Source: Flavobacteriales bacterium (GTDB taxonomy: Bacteria; Bacteroidota; Bacteroidia; Flavobacteriales; TMED113). From it: 38,749 nucleotides of DNA. The position numbers and the translations under genes are program-made. The stretch's first letter is position 1. Every line of letters begins with the position of its first letter. The notes beneath the pieces are model-generated. The model saw only the letters and a list, made by a program, of their open reading frames with translations. It had not been told where the DNA came from and searched no databases. This document shows positions 25,333 to 33,266 of the stretch, piece by piece. The DNA lies in assembly GCA_002718035.1 (NCBI GenBank), contig PBCX01000017.1, forward strand, positions 1 to 38,749. The letters run 5' to 3'.

Positions 25333-26349
25333 ATGACAAAAACAATAATTATATTTTTAATAACTCAAATTGTCTTTGGTCAATGTGTAAAAGGAGTTTG
25401 TGATAATGGTGATGGGAAATATATTTTTACAAACGGTGACTATGCAGTCGGCATATTTAAAGATAGGTATTTAGTTAAAGGAAAGTATACATCTTCAACT
25501 GGCGATTGGCTAGAAGGCAGTTTTAAAGAATCGAATTTAATTGAAGGCACAAGGTTTTATAAAAAAAATGGCGCCTATGCCATTGGAACATTTAAAGATG
25601 GATTTTTAGTTAAAGGAAAGTATATATTTTCAACTGGCGATTGGGAAGAAGGTAGTTTTAAAGAATCGAATCTTGTGGAAGGAACAAGGTTTTATGAAAA
25701 AAGTGGTGGCTATGCAGTTGGAACATTTAAAGATGGATTTTTAGTTGAAGGAAAGTATACATCTTCAACTGGCGATTGGGAAGAAGGGAGTTTTAAAGAA
25801 TCGAATCTAATTGATGGCACACGTTTTCATAAACTTTCTAGTGGTCAGGAATGTTTTAATATTTTCAAAGATGGATTAATAATTCAAACAACTTGTAACA
25901 CTCAAAATTATTATAATGAAGATGATATAGTTTCTGGTCCTTATTCAAGTACAATTAACTTAAAAAAATTTGATAATAAATTAAATGCCTATTACATCAA
26001 TTTAACAATTAATAATCAAAAAGTTAAGTTTCATTTTGATACTGGCTGTAGTTCATTCACAATGAATCAAACTCAGTGGAATGAATTAAGTAAAGGATTA
26101 GACTATGAAGATTTAAAAGTGTCGGGAAAAATTGAGGCTGTAGGAGCAGAACATAATGTTAAATATTATAAAATTATAGATCCAATTATTATTGATAAAT
26201 ATTCCATAAAAAATTTAATTGTTGGTGTAACACAAATTAGATCTTATAAAAATCCTGATAAAGACAATTTAATAGGACTGGGTTTTTTTAATAAGTTTTC
26301 AAATGTTATTTGGAATATGTCAGAAGAGACAATAAAGTTATATTTTTAA
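25333..26349 (+). CDS. Secreted MORN-like repeat protein fused to a retropepsin-like aspartic protease domain
   Basis: The 338-residue product has a signal peptide ending V-F-G-Q. Residues 35-169 are three units of 45 residues (G-x-Y-A-x-G-x-F-K-D, then K-G-K-Y, then G-D-W-x-E-G-S-F-K-E-S) resembling MORN repeats, which usually bind lipids or form beta sheets. From about 205 a single-domain aspartic protease begins: F-D-T-G-C-S-S-F with Asp236, and a later strand L-I-G-L-G-F-F-N-K-F at 313, the counterpart of the hydrophobic-Gly motif. Retropepsins act as dimers, so the active form may be a homodimer. Fusion of these two parts is unusual. The stop lies one base short of the next likely ATG. 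Confidence 0.75.
   Translation: MTKTIIIFLITQIVFGQCVKGVCDNGDGKYIFTNGDYAVGIFKDRYLVKGKYTSSTGDWLEGSFKESNLIEGTRFYKKNGAYAIGTFKDGFLVKGKYIFSTGDWEEGSFKESNLVEGTRFYEKSGGYAVGTFKDGFLVEGKYTSSTGDWEEGSFKESNLIDGTRFHKLSSGQECFNIFKDGLIIQTTCNTQNYYNEDDIVSGPYSSTINLKKFDNKLNAYYINLTINNQKVKFHFDTGCSSFTMNQTQWNELSKGLDYEDLKVSGKIEAVGAEHNVKYYKIIDPIIIDKYSIKNLIVGVTQIRSYKNPDKDNLIGLGFFNKFSNVIWNMSEETIKLYF
25435..25839 (+). repeat. Three 135-bp tandem repeats inside the MORN-like coding region
   Basis: Units at 25435-25569, 25570-25704 and 25705-25839 are each 135 bp (45 codons) and nearly identical at the DNA level, which points to recent tandem duplication. They lie wholly inside the coding region. Confidence 0.85.
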
Positions 26350-26351
26350 TT

Positions 26352-26999
26352 ATGAAAAAATATATATTCTTTACTTTGCTATTTTTCCTTCCATTTGGAT
26401 GTGAGGAAGATAACGATCAAGATCAAGACTTAAATCAGGATTGTCAAAATTCTAGTCGGATTTCATTTAACTTCCAAGGTTCTAGTTTTTGGGACAGCGA
26501 TTTAGGAGAATATATTACACTAGATGATATTGAAATTATTGTATGTGACACTGATTTTGTCGTTGGTGCGTCATGTAATAATGTTTTTATGGATGATATT
26601 GACATCAACCCTGATGGAACAATTGATATAAAGGCTTCTATTCAGTATCAGTGTCATCCTGTAGCCCCCGGAATGTTTAATGGAGGGTATGTATCAACAT
26701 TAGATTTTGGATTCAAAAATATTGCTTCATTTCAAAATAATATTGGTGAAGAATTAAATATATCAACAGTTGACCCTGGTACTTGGTCTAATGGCCCCCA
26801 ATTTATGTTGGGAGAAAACTGTATTTATCAAACATCTTCTGGTAATTTTGTTTTTTCAGAAATAAACCTCAACACAAATACATTTAAAGGTTCATTTTCA
26901 TTTTCATTATCTCCTCACTCATTAATTCCGGAACAATGTAATCCCGGTTTAGATAATTTATTAGTGTCTGGAGATTTTGAGTTTTTGAATTTTAATTAA
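26352..26999 (+). CDS. Surface lipoprotein of unknown function
   Basis: The 215-residue product is best started at ATG 26352, which gives a proper leader (M-K-K-Y-I-F-F-T-L-L-F-F-L-P-F-G-C) instead of the 14 extra residues from an upstream ATG inside the previous gene. After the lipidated Cys comes E-E-D-N-D-Q-D-Q-D-L-N-Q-D-C, an acidic surface-export signal. The mature part has several further Cys residues and Gly/Asn/Phe-rich strands (F-N-F-Q-G-S-S-F-W-D-S-D) without a recognised domain. It follows the MORN gene almost at once. Confidence 0.65.
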   Translation: MKKYIFFTLLFFLPFGCEEDNDQDQDLNQDCQNSSRISFNFQGSSFWDSDLGEYITLDDIEIIVCDTDFVVGASCNNVFMDDIDINPDGTIDIKASIQYQCHPVAPGMFNGGYVSTLDFGFKNIASFQNNIGEELNISTVDPGTWSNGPQFMLGENCIYQTSSGNFVFSEINLNTNTFKGSFSFSLSPHSLIPEQCNPGLDNLLVSGDFEFLNFN

Positions 27000-27067
27000 A
27001 ATATATAAACTTTAATAAAAACAAAATTTAAATTTACATTAGTATATTTACTAAAATATTTTATTGT

Positions 27068-27484
27068 ATGAAGAGAACATTTTATTTATCAACGTTACTT
27101 GTATGCGTTTTTATTTTCACATCATGTGAAAAAGATGATGATCACGACCATGATTCTAATAGTGATTCAGGAAAAGTTTGTTGCTCTGAGGGTGTTTGTT
27201 GTTCTGATGATGCCGAAGGTATGAGACTTGCTATGCAAGAAGATGGGTATGTTGAGTTAGAGGTTAATCCAATGGAAAAAATTGACTGTTATTTTGAAGA
27301 TTGGGGTAAAACGATACTGACCCCAGTCTCAGGAACATTTGAATATTATAATCAAAATGATGAGTGGGTTGCTACTATAGATTATGGAGATGGGAACTGT
27401 GACAAGTGGGCAATTAAAACTTGGGATGTCAGTCTCTTTCCTGAAAATCCAGAGGGCTCTTTAGAGTTTTCTTTGTTTGAATAA
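27068..27484 (+). CDS. Small lipoprotein with His/Asp-rich and Cys-rich motifs
   Basis: The 138-residue product has the lipobox F-T-S-C at 20, then E-K-D-D-D-H-D-H-D-S-N, and K-V-C-C-S-E-G-V-C-C-S-D-D. The leader and tether resemble those of the cupredoxin at 23385. A later beta-rich part (V-S-G-T-F-E-Y-Y-N, T-I-D-Y-G-D-G-N-C-D-K-W-A) has no recognised family. The paired CC groups and His-Asp run suggest metal binding, which is inference only. It is coupled to the next gene by two bases. Confidence 0.65.
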   Translation: MKRTFYLSTLLVCVFIFTSCEKDDDHDHDSNSDSGKVCCSEGVCCSDDAEGMRLAMQEDGYVELEVNPMEKIDCYFEDWGKTILTPVSGTFEYYNQNDEWVATIDYGDGNCDKWAIKTWDVSLFPENPEGSLEFSLFE

Positions 27485-27485
27485 T

Positions 27486-28241
27486 ATGAAAATAAATTTC
27501 GGACTATTTTTATTTTTATTTGCAACTTACGTTTCCGCTCAAGGGGAATTAAGTTCTACAAATGAGAAAAAAAACCCTAAAAAGTGGCTGGAGTCATTGA
27601 CTTATAATCAATCCCAAGATATTGAGTTTTATAAAAATATAAAGAGTGGTACAAAATTAGGCGAATATATCACCTACGACGGAAACTCTATAAAATTAGG
27701 AGACACATTAATAATTGGAGCCCCCACATCTTCAAGTAGTTACAATGTAGGTCATGCATGGGGACAAAGTAGTAGTAGTAAAAATATTAGAACAGGATCT
27801 GCTATAGCGATTGGAAGATCTTCAAGTTATCAAACGTTTGCCACTATTCAATTGGGTCGACCTGCAGGAGTTGGTACTGTTTTAGGAGCTATAAATGGTT
27901 ACACACCCTCTATGGCAGGTTTATCTTTTATGGGAGAAAAAGTAATAGTAACTCAAATGAGAGCTAGTCATAATGGCGGAAGAAAAAAACCCCTTTATGT
28001 AAAAATATTACTCGGTGAAATCAACGGTAAAGCTTTTGGTCTAAATAAAGTTTTGACAGTATTAAATACTGAACTTGCTATTGAAATAGGGGAATTAATG
28101 TTGAAAAATAGATCTATGACTAGAAACGAGGCTATTGTTAAACTAAAAGAGGCAAAAGATTTATTGGATTTAGGTCTCATGAGTAGCGAAGAATTTGAAA
28201 AAATGAGAGAAGAGCTTAAAACTATTATTTTAGAAAAATAA
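27486..28241 (+). CDS. Secreted protein with C-terminal SHOCT domain
   Basis: The 251-residue product is best started at ATG 27486; the TTG three codons upstream lies inside the preceding gene. It has a signal peptide ending Y-V-S-A-Q. The middle is Gly/Ser-rich with many repeated Ser (P-T-S-S-S-S-Y, Q-S-S-S-S-K) and resembles a beta domain with no named family. The end, L-K-E-A-K-D-L-L-D-L-G-L-M-S-S-E-E-F-E-K-M-R-E-E-L, is a SHOCT-type short C-terminal domain, often a dimer or interaction module. Function is unknown. Confidence 0.7.
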   Translation: MKINFGLFLFLFATYVSAQGELSSTNEKKNPKKWLESLTYNQSQDIEFYKNIKSGTKLGEYITYDGNSIKLGDTLIIGAPTSSSSYNVGHAWGQSSSSKNIRTGSAIAIGRSSSYQTFATIQLGRPAGVGTVLGAINGYTPSMAGLSFMGEKVIVTQMRASHNGGRKKPLYVKILLGEINGKAFGLNKVLTVLNTELAIEIGELMLKNRSMTRNEAIVKLKEAKDLLDLGLMSSEEFEKMREELKTIILEK

Positions 28242-28271
28242 TAGTAATTTGAATTACAATTTTTAAAAATT

Positions 28272-28478
28272 ATGAATGAAAAAGTCAACAAAAACCCATT
28301 AGCTTTAGACGACAAAAATTATACAATTGAGGAATTTGCTTTGCTTATTAGAAAAAAATTTGGTGTAAATGATAATCTTCCAAATGAAATACTAGTTAGT
28401 GCATTTATTGAAAAATATCCAATGTATTCATGTAAAATAAAGAAAGATTCTAACCAAGGTGGGTGTTCTTGTTGCTAA
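28272..28478 (+). CDS. Small protein with Cys-rich C-terminus
   Basis: The 68-residue product has no signal peptide. Its N-terminal part looks like a small alpha helical domain (I-E-E-F-A-L-L-I-R-K-K-F-G). It ends S-N-Q-G-G-C-S-C-C, a cluster of three Cys residues suited to bind metal, with another Cys earlier (Y-S-C-K). No family is recognised. It lies 30 bases after the SHOCT-domain gene on the same strand, so it may be in the same transcript. Confidence 0.55.
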   Translation: MNEKVNKNPLALDDKNYTIEEFALLIRKKFGVNDNLPNEILVSAFIEKYPMYSCKIKKDSNQGGCSCC

Positions 28479-28531
28479 ACAAAAAAATAATACAATTAAT
28501 TTTAAACTAATTTTTGGGTTCTATTAACGAT

Positions 28532-29223
28532 TTACAGAATCTCTGATAATTTATCAATAGCTAACTTTATATTATTGTAAACATCATTAATCTTAACATT
28601 CATCATATAACAAGGAGCTGTAATTATTTTTAATTTTTTATCATAACATAATTCGTTAGTTGTTTTATCAATAGTCACAGATCCAAGGGAAGAGATAGCA
28701 TTATTTATTTCATGAATATTATATTCTGAATCTTCCTGAGTTGACCCTAGAGTTAGATTGGGATTATAATCAGTTCCTTCAAGTGATTTAGCAATAAGAG
28801 TTGGGGATATACAAAGAGAAACAATGGGTTTTTTGCTATTGATACAATGATTAATTAATTTTTTCACATCATTAATAACACTTCCATTTGGTCCTTTAAA
28901 AGCCCAATTACTTAAGTTTTTAGCAGCGCCAAATCCCCCAACAATTACGATTGATGATATTTCTTGTGTGTTTAGCTCAGATAATTTACAAATTTACCTC
29001 TTGAAATTCTTGAGGACTCAATAAATGCGTTTCTCTTTTCATTCATTTCATTTCCATTTACATGATTTATCACATGGTGTTGATCTAAATCCGGAGCTGT
29101 ACAAATAAAATCCAAATTATTTTGAGAAAGAGCTAGTAAAGTTAATACAGATTCATGAATTTCTGATCCATCAAATACCCCACAACCCGATAATAATACT
29201 GCAGTCTTTAAATTTTCATTCAT
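28532..29223 (-). pseudogene. elbB: elbB-like isoprenoid/glyoxalase-family gene, split by a single-base frameshift
   Basis: Two minus-strand frames together encode a DJ-1/PfpI-type ElbB protein of about 230 residues, close to the usual 217-220. The first, 28972-29223, holds L-L-S-G-C-G-V-F-D-G-S-E-I-H-E-S-V and R-I-S-R-G-K. The second ends at 28532 and begins, in another frame, at E-L-N-T-Q-E-I-S-S-I-V-I-V-G-G-F-G-A-A-K-N-L-S-N-W-A-F. Adding one T near 28981-28986 restores a continuous V-N-L-S-E-L-N reading. Hence either a recent pseudogene or a sequencing/assembly error in a run of T and A. Further landmarks are C-I-S-P and the C-terminal T-A-P-C-Y-M. Confidence 0.8.
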
Positions 29224-29356
29224 GTTATAATTTTTTTAAATTTTGAAATCTTTTTCTAATTTAAAAATAAATAAAAGTAAAATATTAATACGTATTTTAA
29301 AATATAAGATCTTATATAAAACTATTATATTAGTTCAAGATTTAAATTATTAAAAA

Positions 29357-29722
29357 ATGATATCAAGTAAGATTAATTTGCATGAAAAATTTTCAAAATT
29401 TACAAACCATTGGTCACCTAGGGTAATTGCAGAAATGAATGATTATCATTTTAAAATTGCTAAAATTAAAGGTGAATTCGTGTGGCATAATCATAAAGAT
29501 ACAGACGAAACTTTTATTGTTTTTGAAGGAGAGATGATATTAAAATTTAAAGATAAACAGGTGAAATTATCAGAAGGTGAAATGTTTGTTGTTCCTAAAG
29601 GAGTTGAGCATAAACCTTGTGCAAAGAAAGAATGTAAAATTTTAGTAGTTGAACCTAGAGGGGTTATAAATACAGGGGATGCGGGTGGAAAATTTACAAT
29701 GACTGAAGATATTTGGATTTAA
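29357..29722 (+). CDS. Cupin-domain protein
   Basis: The 121-residue product is a single cupin. Motif 1 is H-N-H-K-D-T-D-E-T-F-I-V-F-E-G (His, His, Glu ligands) and motif 2 is V-P-K-G-V-E-H-K-P. It lacks a signal peptide and so is cytoplasmic. Such small cupins bind a metal and have varied roles from enzymes to storage; the substrate cannot be told. The gene has its own unit between the elbB region and the EamA exporter. Confidence 0.85.
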   Translation: MISSKINLHEKFSKFTNHWSPRVIAEMNDYHFKIAKIKGEFVWHNHKDTDETFIVFEGEMILKFKDKQVKLSEGEMFVVPKGVEHKPCAKKECKILVVEPRGVINTGDAGGKFTMTEDIWI

Positions 29723-29753
29723 GTTAAATTTTAATCAAAAAAAATTATATTTT

Positions 29754-30608
29754 TTGAAAACAAATTATTTATATTTTTTATTAATTTTTTTATCTATAAT
29801 TTGGGGTAGTTCTTTTATTCTAATAAAAAAATCATTATTAGTGTTTTCAGATTACGAAGTCGCCTTATTAAGAATGGTAATTGCTTGGTTAATCTTAATA
29901 CCCATTACCTTTAAAAAATTTTTTTCTTTAAAAAAAAAAATAATTTTACCTATTTTGGTAGTGGCGTTTTTAGGAAATGCTTTTCCTGCTTTTTTATTTG
30001 CTAAAGCACAAACACAAATTAATAGTTCAACCGTTGGGATTTTAAATTCACTTGTTCCAATATTTACAATTTTAATAGGTTTTCTTTTCAAGAACAAAAC
30101 TAGCACCAAACAACTATTAGGTGTTTTGATTGGTTTTGTTGGCGCGGTTCTTTTATTTGCGGGGGACGTAAATTTAGGATTACTTAATTCTTATAGCTTA
30201 TTAATAATTTTAGCTTCAATATTTTATGCAATAAATTTAAACACAATAAAATCTTTTTTAAAAAAAACGTCAGCTGTTGAAATAGCAGGCTATGCTTTCT
30301 TTATAATAGGTCCAATTTCAACTTTTTTATTACTTTTTTCAGATTTTTTTGATAAAATGAATAATCATTCAGGTGCATATGAAGCTTTTTTTTATGTTTT
30401 TATACTGGGTGCATTTGGCACCTCCTTCGCTATTATTATATTTAATTATTTAATAATTAAAACATCAGCAATTTTTACTTCTTCGGTTACCTATTTGATT
30501 CCTATTATTGCTCTTACATGGGGGTTTATAGATGGAGAAATAATTAATGAAAATCATATATTTTCTTTACTAATAATAATTTTGGGAGTTTATTTAACGA
30601 ATAAATAA
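29754..30608 (+). CDS. EamA/DMT-family transporter
   Basis: The 284-residue product starts at TTG 29754 with a W-G-S-S-F-I-L-I-K-K sequence typical of EamA-family members. It has about ten hydrophobic spans in two halves; the first includes F-S-D-Y-E-V-A-L-L-R-M and the second holds F-N-Y-L-I-I-K-T-S-A. These drug/metabolite transporters export or import small molecules, but the substrate here is not determined. An ATG farther downstream would remove the first span, so the TTG start seems right. Confidence 0.85.
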   Translation: MKTNYLYFLLIFLSIIWGSSFILIKKSLLVFSDYEVALLRMVIAWLILIPITFKKFFSLKKKIILPILVVAFLGNAFPAFLFAKAQTQINSSTVGILNSLVPIFTILIGFLFKNKTSTKQLLGVLIGFVGAVLLFAGDVNLGLLNSYSLLIILASIFYAINLNTIKSFLKKTSAVEIAGYAFFIIGPISTFLLLFSDFFDKMNNHSGAYEAFFYVFILGAFGTSFAIIIFNYLIIKTSAIFTSSVTYLIPIIALTWGFIDGEIINENHIFSLLIIILGVYLTNK

Positions 30609-30654
30609 CGTACTTAAGTTTTCTTAGTAATTACTACACTAACCTGGAACTATT

Positions 30655-30662
30655 ATATTTGT
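30655..30662 (+). promoter_or_regulatory. Bacteroidota -7 promoter box TATATTTG
   Basis: TATATTTG lies 47 bases before ATG 30710 and is preceded by ACACTAACCTGGAAC, closely similar to the block next to the boxes at 36650 and 36328. Confidence 0.5.
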
Positions 30663-30709
30663 AAATTAAATAATATAGTTAGTATTAATTCTTAATTTTA
30701 CATAAAAAA

Positions 30710-31228
30710 ATGATTACAATATTTTCAACTACAAATAGAAAAGACAGCTATACAAACAAAGTAGCTAACATATATTTTTCTATACTGAAAGAAAAAAACA
30801 TTCAATCTCAAGTTTTAGATTTTCAGAAACTTCCAATAGATTTTTTATTTTCTAATGCATTTGGAAATACAACAAATGATTTTGATTCCATTGTAAATAA
30901 ACATTTATTAAATGTTGATAAATTTATATTTATTTGCCCTGAATATAATGGCAGTATACCTGGAGTTTTAAAGTCTTTTATTGACTGCACAAATCCTAAA
31001 TTATATAAATCAAAAAAAGTTAGTTTAGTAGGTTTGTCAAGTGGAAGAGCGGGAAATTTAAGAGGATTAGATCACTTGACTTCTATTCTTCATTATTTAG
31101 GTAGTGAGGTTTTAAGTTTTAAGCCTATATTTTCTAGAATACATGAATCTTTTCAGGGCGATGAATTAATTAATGCACAATATTTAAAAGAAGTTAATAA
31201 TCATATTGATTCATTCAATGGATTTTAA
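30710..31228 (+). CDS. NAD(P)H-dependent FMN reductase-like protein
   Basis: The 172-residue product has the flavodoxin-like FMN reductase pattern: T-N-R-K-D-S-Y-T-N-K-V-A in the P-loop region, F-I-C-P-E-Y-N-G-S-I-P-G-V-L-K-S-F-I-D at the FMN-binding middle, and L-V-G-L-S-S-G-R-A-G-N-L-R-G. Those motifs match the PF03358 family. It probably reduces FMN or quinones with NAD(P)H in the cytoplasm. It is not in an obvious operon, and has its own promoter box. Confidence 0.85.
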   Translation: MITIFSTTNRKDSYTNKVANIYFSILKEKNIQSQVLDFQKLPIDFLFSNAFGNTTNDFDSIVNKHLLNVDKFIFICPEYNGSIPGVLKSFIDCTNPKLYKSKKVSLVGLSSGRAGNLRGLDHLTSILHYLGSEVLSFKPIFSRIHESFQGDELINAQYLKEVNNHIDSFNGF

Positions 31229-31295
31229 CTAAATTATAGCTTTGGTTAATAACAATTGATTTATTATAAAAATCTTTTATTTAAAAAAACTCATT

Positions 31296-32285
31296 ATGAA
31301 AAATTTTATTTTATCATTAATTATACCTTTTTCAATTTTTGGACAAGAGTTCTTGACTTATAATCATAATGGTCAACAAAGAGCCTATATTTATTATGAG
31401 CCAAGTAACATTGAAGAAGATGCCCCTTTAGTTTTTGTAGCTCATGGTTACTCTGGAAGCGCGCAAGAAATCATGAATTACTGCGGAATGAATGATTTAG
31501 CTGATCAATATGGATTTTCAGTATGTTATCCTGAGGGTACATCGGATAATTGGGGCTTAAATTTTTGGAATGTAGGTTATGAATTCACACAGGACAGTAA
31601 TGTTGACGATATAGATTACATTACTCAACTTGCTAGTTTTTTACAAACTACAAAAAATCTAAGTGTTGAGAACACTTTTTTGACTGGAATGTCTAATGGA
31701 GCAGAACTATGCTATTTAATTGCTTGTGAATATCCAGGATTATTTAAAGCTTATGCACCTGTAGCTGGAACAATTTTCCCTAATGGCCTTACGAATAATA
31801 GTTGTAGTGGCTTACCAGTTTCAATATTTGAACTTCATGGTACTAATGACAACGTAACTCTTTTTGAGGGCGATTCAAATGACCAATTTTGGGGACCTTA
31901 TCTGGGGATTGATTCTATAATAAATTATTGGACAGATTTAAACGAACTTGAGTATTTAAATATTGATACTCTACCTAATTTTAATAATAATAACAAGTTT
32001 GTGATAAGTTATAAGTATTTTTCTAAACAAAATGATAAAAAAGTGTGGCTTTACAAACATAAAAGTGGTCACTCATGGGATGTTGATGATATAGTAGTAG
32101 CTGAAGAAATTTGGGGGTTTTTTTCTCAGTTTTTATCCAATAACAATTCTTCAATGACTTTTATAAATAATAAAAAGTTTTTAATAAAAAAAATAGATCT
32201 ATTAGGTCGTGAGGCTATTAATAAGGGATTTCAATTATTCATCTATGATGATGGTAGTGTTGAGAAGAAGTATTTTCTTGAATAA
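31296..32285 (+). CDS. Secreted PHB-depolymerase-like alpha/beta hydrolase with T9SS tail
   Basis: The 329-residue product has a signal peptide ending S-I-F-G-Q. Features of the esterase/PHB depolymerase group are F-V-A-H-G-Y-S-G-S-A near residue 48, the nucleophile Ser133 in G-M-S-N-G-A-E, and a C-terminal His259 in S-G-H-S-W. A Asp such as that in H-G-T-N-D would complete the triad. Likely substrates are polyester or acyl esters; feruloyl-type esters cannot be excluded. It ends K-I-D-L-L-G-R-E and Y-D-D-G-S-V-E-K-K-Y, a strong T9SS-like tail. Confidence 0.85.
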   Translation: MKNFILSLIIPFSIFGQEFLTYNHNGQQRAYIYYEPSNIEEDAPLVFVAHGYSGSAQEIMNYCGMNDLADQYGFSVCYPEGTSDNWGLNFWNVGYEFTQDSNVDDIDYITQLASFLQTTKNLSVENTFLTGMSNGAELCYLIACEYPGLFKAYAPVAGTIFPNGLTNNSCSGLPVSIFELHGTNDNVTLFEGDSNDQFWGPYLGIDSIINYWTDLNELEYLNIDTLPNFNNNNKFVISYKYFSKQNDKKVWLYKHKSGHSWDVDDIVVAEEIWGFFSQFLSNNNSSMTFINNKKFLIKKIDLLGREAINKGFQLFIYDDGSVEKKYFLE

Positions 32286-32289
32286 AAAA

Positions 32290-32310
32290 ATTGGCCAATC
32301 AAGCTTGATT
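32290..32310 (+). terminator. Overlapping palindromes after the esterase gene, possible terminator
   Basis: ATTGGCCAAT at 32290-32299 and AATCAAGCTTGATT at 32297-32310 are perfect palindromes sharing three bases. The second is followed by a T-rich stretch (TTTATT) and could work as a weak terminator. Confidence 0.35.
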
Positions 32311-32314
32311 TTTA

Positions 32315-32493
32315 TTAATGTGTCGTGTAAAGTTTTCAGCTATTAAACCCACTTAGCTATTATCGAAGTAATTAAGGAAAGATGTAAATCAATTTCTTAT
32401 GTTTTCTTTAGAGATTTCAGAATTTAAAGTAGAAACTTAATTTACCATCATTATGTGTTGCTATTCCAGTTGTTACTTAAACCACTATATTTA
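32315..32493 (+). repeat. Probable degenerate copy (D) of an intergenic promoter-ended element
   Basis: This stretch starts TTAATGTG and ends in the box TATATTTA, like the element near 38488-38666, with an almost equal span (about 179 bp). Similar internal phrases, such as TTTC-T...TTTT...AGAGAT then AACTTAA-TTA, can be aligned by eye, but many positions differ. It fills most of the gap between the esterase and methyltransferase-like genes, in which no gene is apparent. Confidence 0.4.
32486..32493 (+). promoter_or_regulatory. Bacteroidota -7 promoter box TATATTTA
   Basis: TATATTTA (final A in place of G), after AAACCAC, lies 37 bases before ATG 32531 and forms the end of the degenerate element. 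Confidence 0.4.
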
Positions 32494-32530
32494 CAACTAA
32501 ATTTTTAATGAAAACTAATATTTTTGAAGA

Positions 32531-32977
32531 ATGAAGAATACAGTTCCCCCTCCTATTGTAACTTTAATATGTGCGGTATTAATTTATTTATCTAAACCTT
32601 TATTCCCTGAATTAATTTTTAACCATTCTGTTCAACTATGTTTATTTTTTTTGGTCTCGGGTTTTATTATAATTTTAATCTCTTTTCAAACATTCAAAGA
32701 AGAAAAAACTACAATCAATCCAATCAAGATAGAAAAAGCTTCATCATTGGTTACGTATGGGATATTTAAATATTCAAGAAATCCCATGTATCTTGGGATG
32801 GTATTAATTTTGATTTCAGTAGCAATTAAATTTAACTTTTATGGAGGCATTCTTATAGTTGTATTTTTCATTTATTTTATGACATATTTTCAAATTATAC
32901 CTGAAGAAAAAACTATGTTAAAATTATTTGGAGAGGATTTTATAAACTATAGAAATAAAACTCGTAGATGGTTTTAA
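32531..32977 (+). CDS. Isoprenylcysteine carboxylmethyltransferase-like membrane protein
   Basis: The 148-residue product has four or so hydrophobic spans and the hallmark Y-G-I-F-K-Y-S-R-N-P-M-Y-L-G (residues 76-89) and P-E-E-K-x-M-L-x-x-F-G-E-D-F-x-x-Y near the end, motifs of the ICMT/PEMT group of SAM-dependent membrane methyltransferases. Bacterial members are widespread and mostly uncharacterised; methylation of a lipid or small molecule is possible. The start at ATG 32531 is well placed after a promoter-like box. Confidence 0.85.
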   Translation: MKNTVPPPIVTLICAVLIYLSKPLFPELIFNHSVQLCLFFLVSGFIIILISFQTFKEEKTTINPIKIEKASSLVTYGIFKYSRNPMYLGMVLILISVAIKFNFYGGILIVVFFIYFMTYFQIIPEEKTMLKLFGEDFINYRNKTRRWF

Positions 32978-33019
32978 TTAATCATCAATTGATTTATTCA
33001 TACACTAACAAAAATCCAC

Positions 33020-33027
33020 TATATTTG
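33020..33027 (+). promoter_or_regulatory. Bacteroidota -7 promoter box TATATTTG
   Basis: TATATTTG lies 35 bases before ATG 33063 and is preceded by TACACTAACAAAAATCCAC, an arrangement like that near 36650. It probably serves 33063-33410. Confidence 0.5.
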
Positions 33028-33062
33028 TGCAACTAAATCATTATCTTTACAAAAAATTATTT

Positions 33063-33266
33063 ATGAAAAAATTTATGTTGTTTTGGAAAACATTTTATCC
33101 AGTTATTTTAGCATTTATTTCTTTTCTTTATTCGGTGAGTCTTTGGTTTTATGGATTTCAGTTAGAAGGTATTTTTGTTGGTATATGGGTGCCGTCTATT
33201 TTAATTTTGTCTGTTGTAATTAGACAAAGAGCTCAAGATTATAAAAATGAAATTAATAATAAATAA
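33063..33266 (+). CDS. Small membrane protein (67 aa)
   Basis: Best started at ATG 33063, since an upstream in-frame TTG-like start overlaps the promoter box. The 67-residue product has two hydrophobic spans (residues about 11-28 and 34-51: V-I-L-A-F-I-S-F-L-Y-S-V-S-L and F-V-G-I-W-V-P-S-I-L-I-L-S-V-V-I) and a basic tail R-Q-R-A-Q-D-Y-K-N. No function is known. The next small membrane-protein gene starts directly after its stop, so the two are probably a translated pair. Confidence 0.65.
   Translation: MKKFMLFWKTFYPVILAFISFLYSVSLWFYGFQLEGIFVGIWVPSILILSVVIRQRAQDYKNEINNK

Noticed and set aside
25435-25839. The 135-bp tandem repeat as a CRISPR array or noncoding repeat
   Set aside because: There are no spacers, the period is a whole number of codons, and the units form a long open frame of MORN-like sequence.
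13498-30109. Long frames opposite or inside umuC-downstream, BNR, TonB, HAD, CotH, cupredoxin, SHOCT and EamA genes (for example 13498-13812, 16410-16598, 18428-18637, 21295-21570, 27995-28315, 29852-30109)
   Set aside because: All overlap well-supported genes and show hydrophobic or low-complexity composition expected of shadow frames in AT-rich DNA.
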